Assembly: GCA_038030265.1 (NCBI GenBank)
Contig: CM075943.1
Coordinates: forward strand, 45,508,001 to 45,572,000
Origin: Corythucha ciliata
Lineage: Eukaryota; Arthropoda; Insecta; Hemiptera; Tingidae
Length of the DNA: 64,000 nucleotides
Direction: 5' to 3'
How positions within the stretch are numbered: position 1 is the stretch's first letter; the number at the start of each line of letters is the position of its first letter. A model generated the notes under the pieces. It did no database searches. It was given only the letters and a program-made list of their open reading frames with translations, and had not been told where the DNA came from. The position numbers and the translations under genes were made by a program. Positions 63,490 through 64,000 of the stretch are shown here, in pieces.

Positions 63490-64000
63490 AATAAAATTTT
63501 TCAAACGTATGTGCCATGCAAGGTTTCATCTGATTCATTAAAAAATCAATTACTAAAAGATTACCGTAAAGTTTTCGTCCCGCAGATTGGTTCAATTCCT
63601 AATGTCAAAGGAAGTCTTTTACTTCAAAAAGATGTTTCCCCAATTTTTTTGAAACATAGACCACCACCATTTTCTTTACGTACAAAGATTGAAAACGAAT
63701 TAAATAATTTGGAAAAAGATGGTATTACAACGAAAGTCACAAATTCAGACTGGAGAACGCCTATTGTTCCTGTTCTTAAACCAGATGGGTCAATTAGAAT
63801 CTGTGCGGACTACAAGTCCACCGTGAACTCAAAATTACAAAATTATCATTATCCAATTCCACGGATCGAGGAAATTTTCAATCAAATGTGTGGTGGTGTA
63901 TTTTTTAAAACTTTGGATATCCACAAGGCCTACCTACACCTAGAGATGGACGAAGAAAGTGCCTTGATCCAAACTATTAGTACACACGTAGGTACCTTCA
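63487..64000 (+). pseudogene. Ty3/gypsy reverse transcriptase, N-terminal half (cut by window end)
   Basis: Continuous frame after the miniature element: LLKDYRKVFVPQIGSIPNVK, then the RT fingers DWRTPIVPVLKPDGSIRICA with DYKSTVN, the YHYPIPRIEEIFNQM block and motif A TLDIHKAYLHLEMDEES, with its catalytic Asp. The frame is open to the last base. Motifs B and C lie beyond the window. Confidence 0.85.

Larger units (their letters stand above)
62060..64000 (+). mobile_element. Ty3/gypsy retrotransposon, 5'-truncated, split by a miniature element, runs off the window
   Basis: Plus strand: gag end, two zinc knuckles, protease, then RT up to the window edge. The gag N-terminus and LTR are missing at the border with the ACCG-rich element. 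A 334-bp insertion (63152-63485) separates protease from RT. Two frameshifts (near 62380 and 63105) are visible apart from the insertion. Confidence 0.85.

Overview
The window is eukaryotic nuclear DNA, AT-rich and intron-bearing, almost certainly from an arthropod and probably an insect. The evidence is the mix of I/R1-type and CR1/Jockey-type LINEs, Ty3/gypsy elements with tRNA-type primer sites, PIF- and hAT-like miniature elements, long microsatellite runs, and exons with GT-AG borders separated by kilobases of non-coding DNA. The species cannot be determined from the sequence. Two runs of exactly 500 N (11239-11738 and 44163-44662) are assembly gaps of nominal size.

Layout. 1-5.7 kb: an I-like LINE (ORF1 and ORF2, each broken by one frameshift) that runs into the 3' end of a second LINE and meets a third on the minus strand. 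5.7-7.3 kb: short foldback and motif-rich repeats. 7.4-10.1 kb: a minus-strand gypsy/17.6-type retrotransposon that lost its reverse transcriptase. 10.2-12.6 kb: degenerate 30-35 bp repeats, a gap and two LINE remnants. 12.6-13.1 kb: a PIF-like palindromic element. 13.6-15.2 kb: five near-identical 313-bp satellite units. 15.2-17.05 kb: foldback DNA with a 568-bp near-perfect palindrome. 17.05-26.4 kb: pieces of minus-strand Ty3/gypsy DNA (gag, protease, RNase H, integrase), interrupted by two tandem arrays and by a hAT-like insertion that holds three further layers of elements. 27-42 kb: mostly unique, non-coding DNA with one unidentified exon (27448-27667), foldbacks and a truncated LINE. 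42.27-44.16 kb: a multi-exon THAP-domain gene related to P-element transposase, the best complete-looking gene here. 44.7-57.3 kb: more LINE and gypsy remnants, miniature elements and five tandem arrays. 57.4-60.6 kb: unique DNA ending in an immunoglobulin-type exon (60333-60565). 61.3-64 kb: an element packed with ACCG/CGGT motifs, then a plus-strand Ty3/gypsy element split by a 334-bp miniature transposon.

Host genes are few: the THAP gene, the Ig exon and one exon of unknown function. Nearly everything else is transposon debris. No operon-like organisation, CRISPR array or confident RNA gene is present. The most interesting signals are: a recurring design of miniature element with a TTA/TAA target duplication and an interior packed with a short motif private to each family; a four-level nest of insertions at 21.8-25.8 kb; arm-to-arm homogenisation in a foldback family; and a spliceable THAP gene that appears to have lost its catalytic core.
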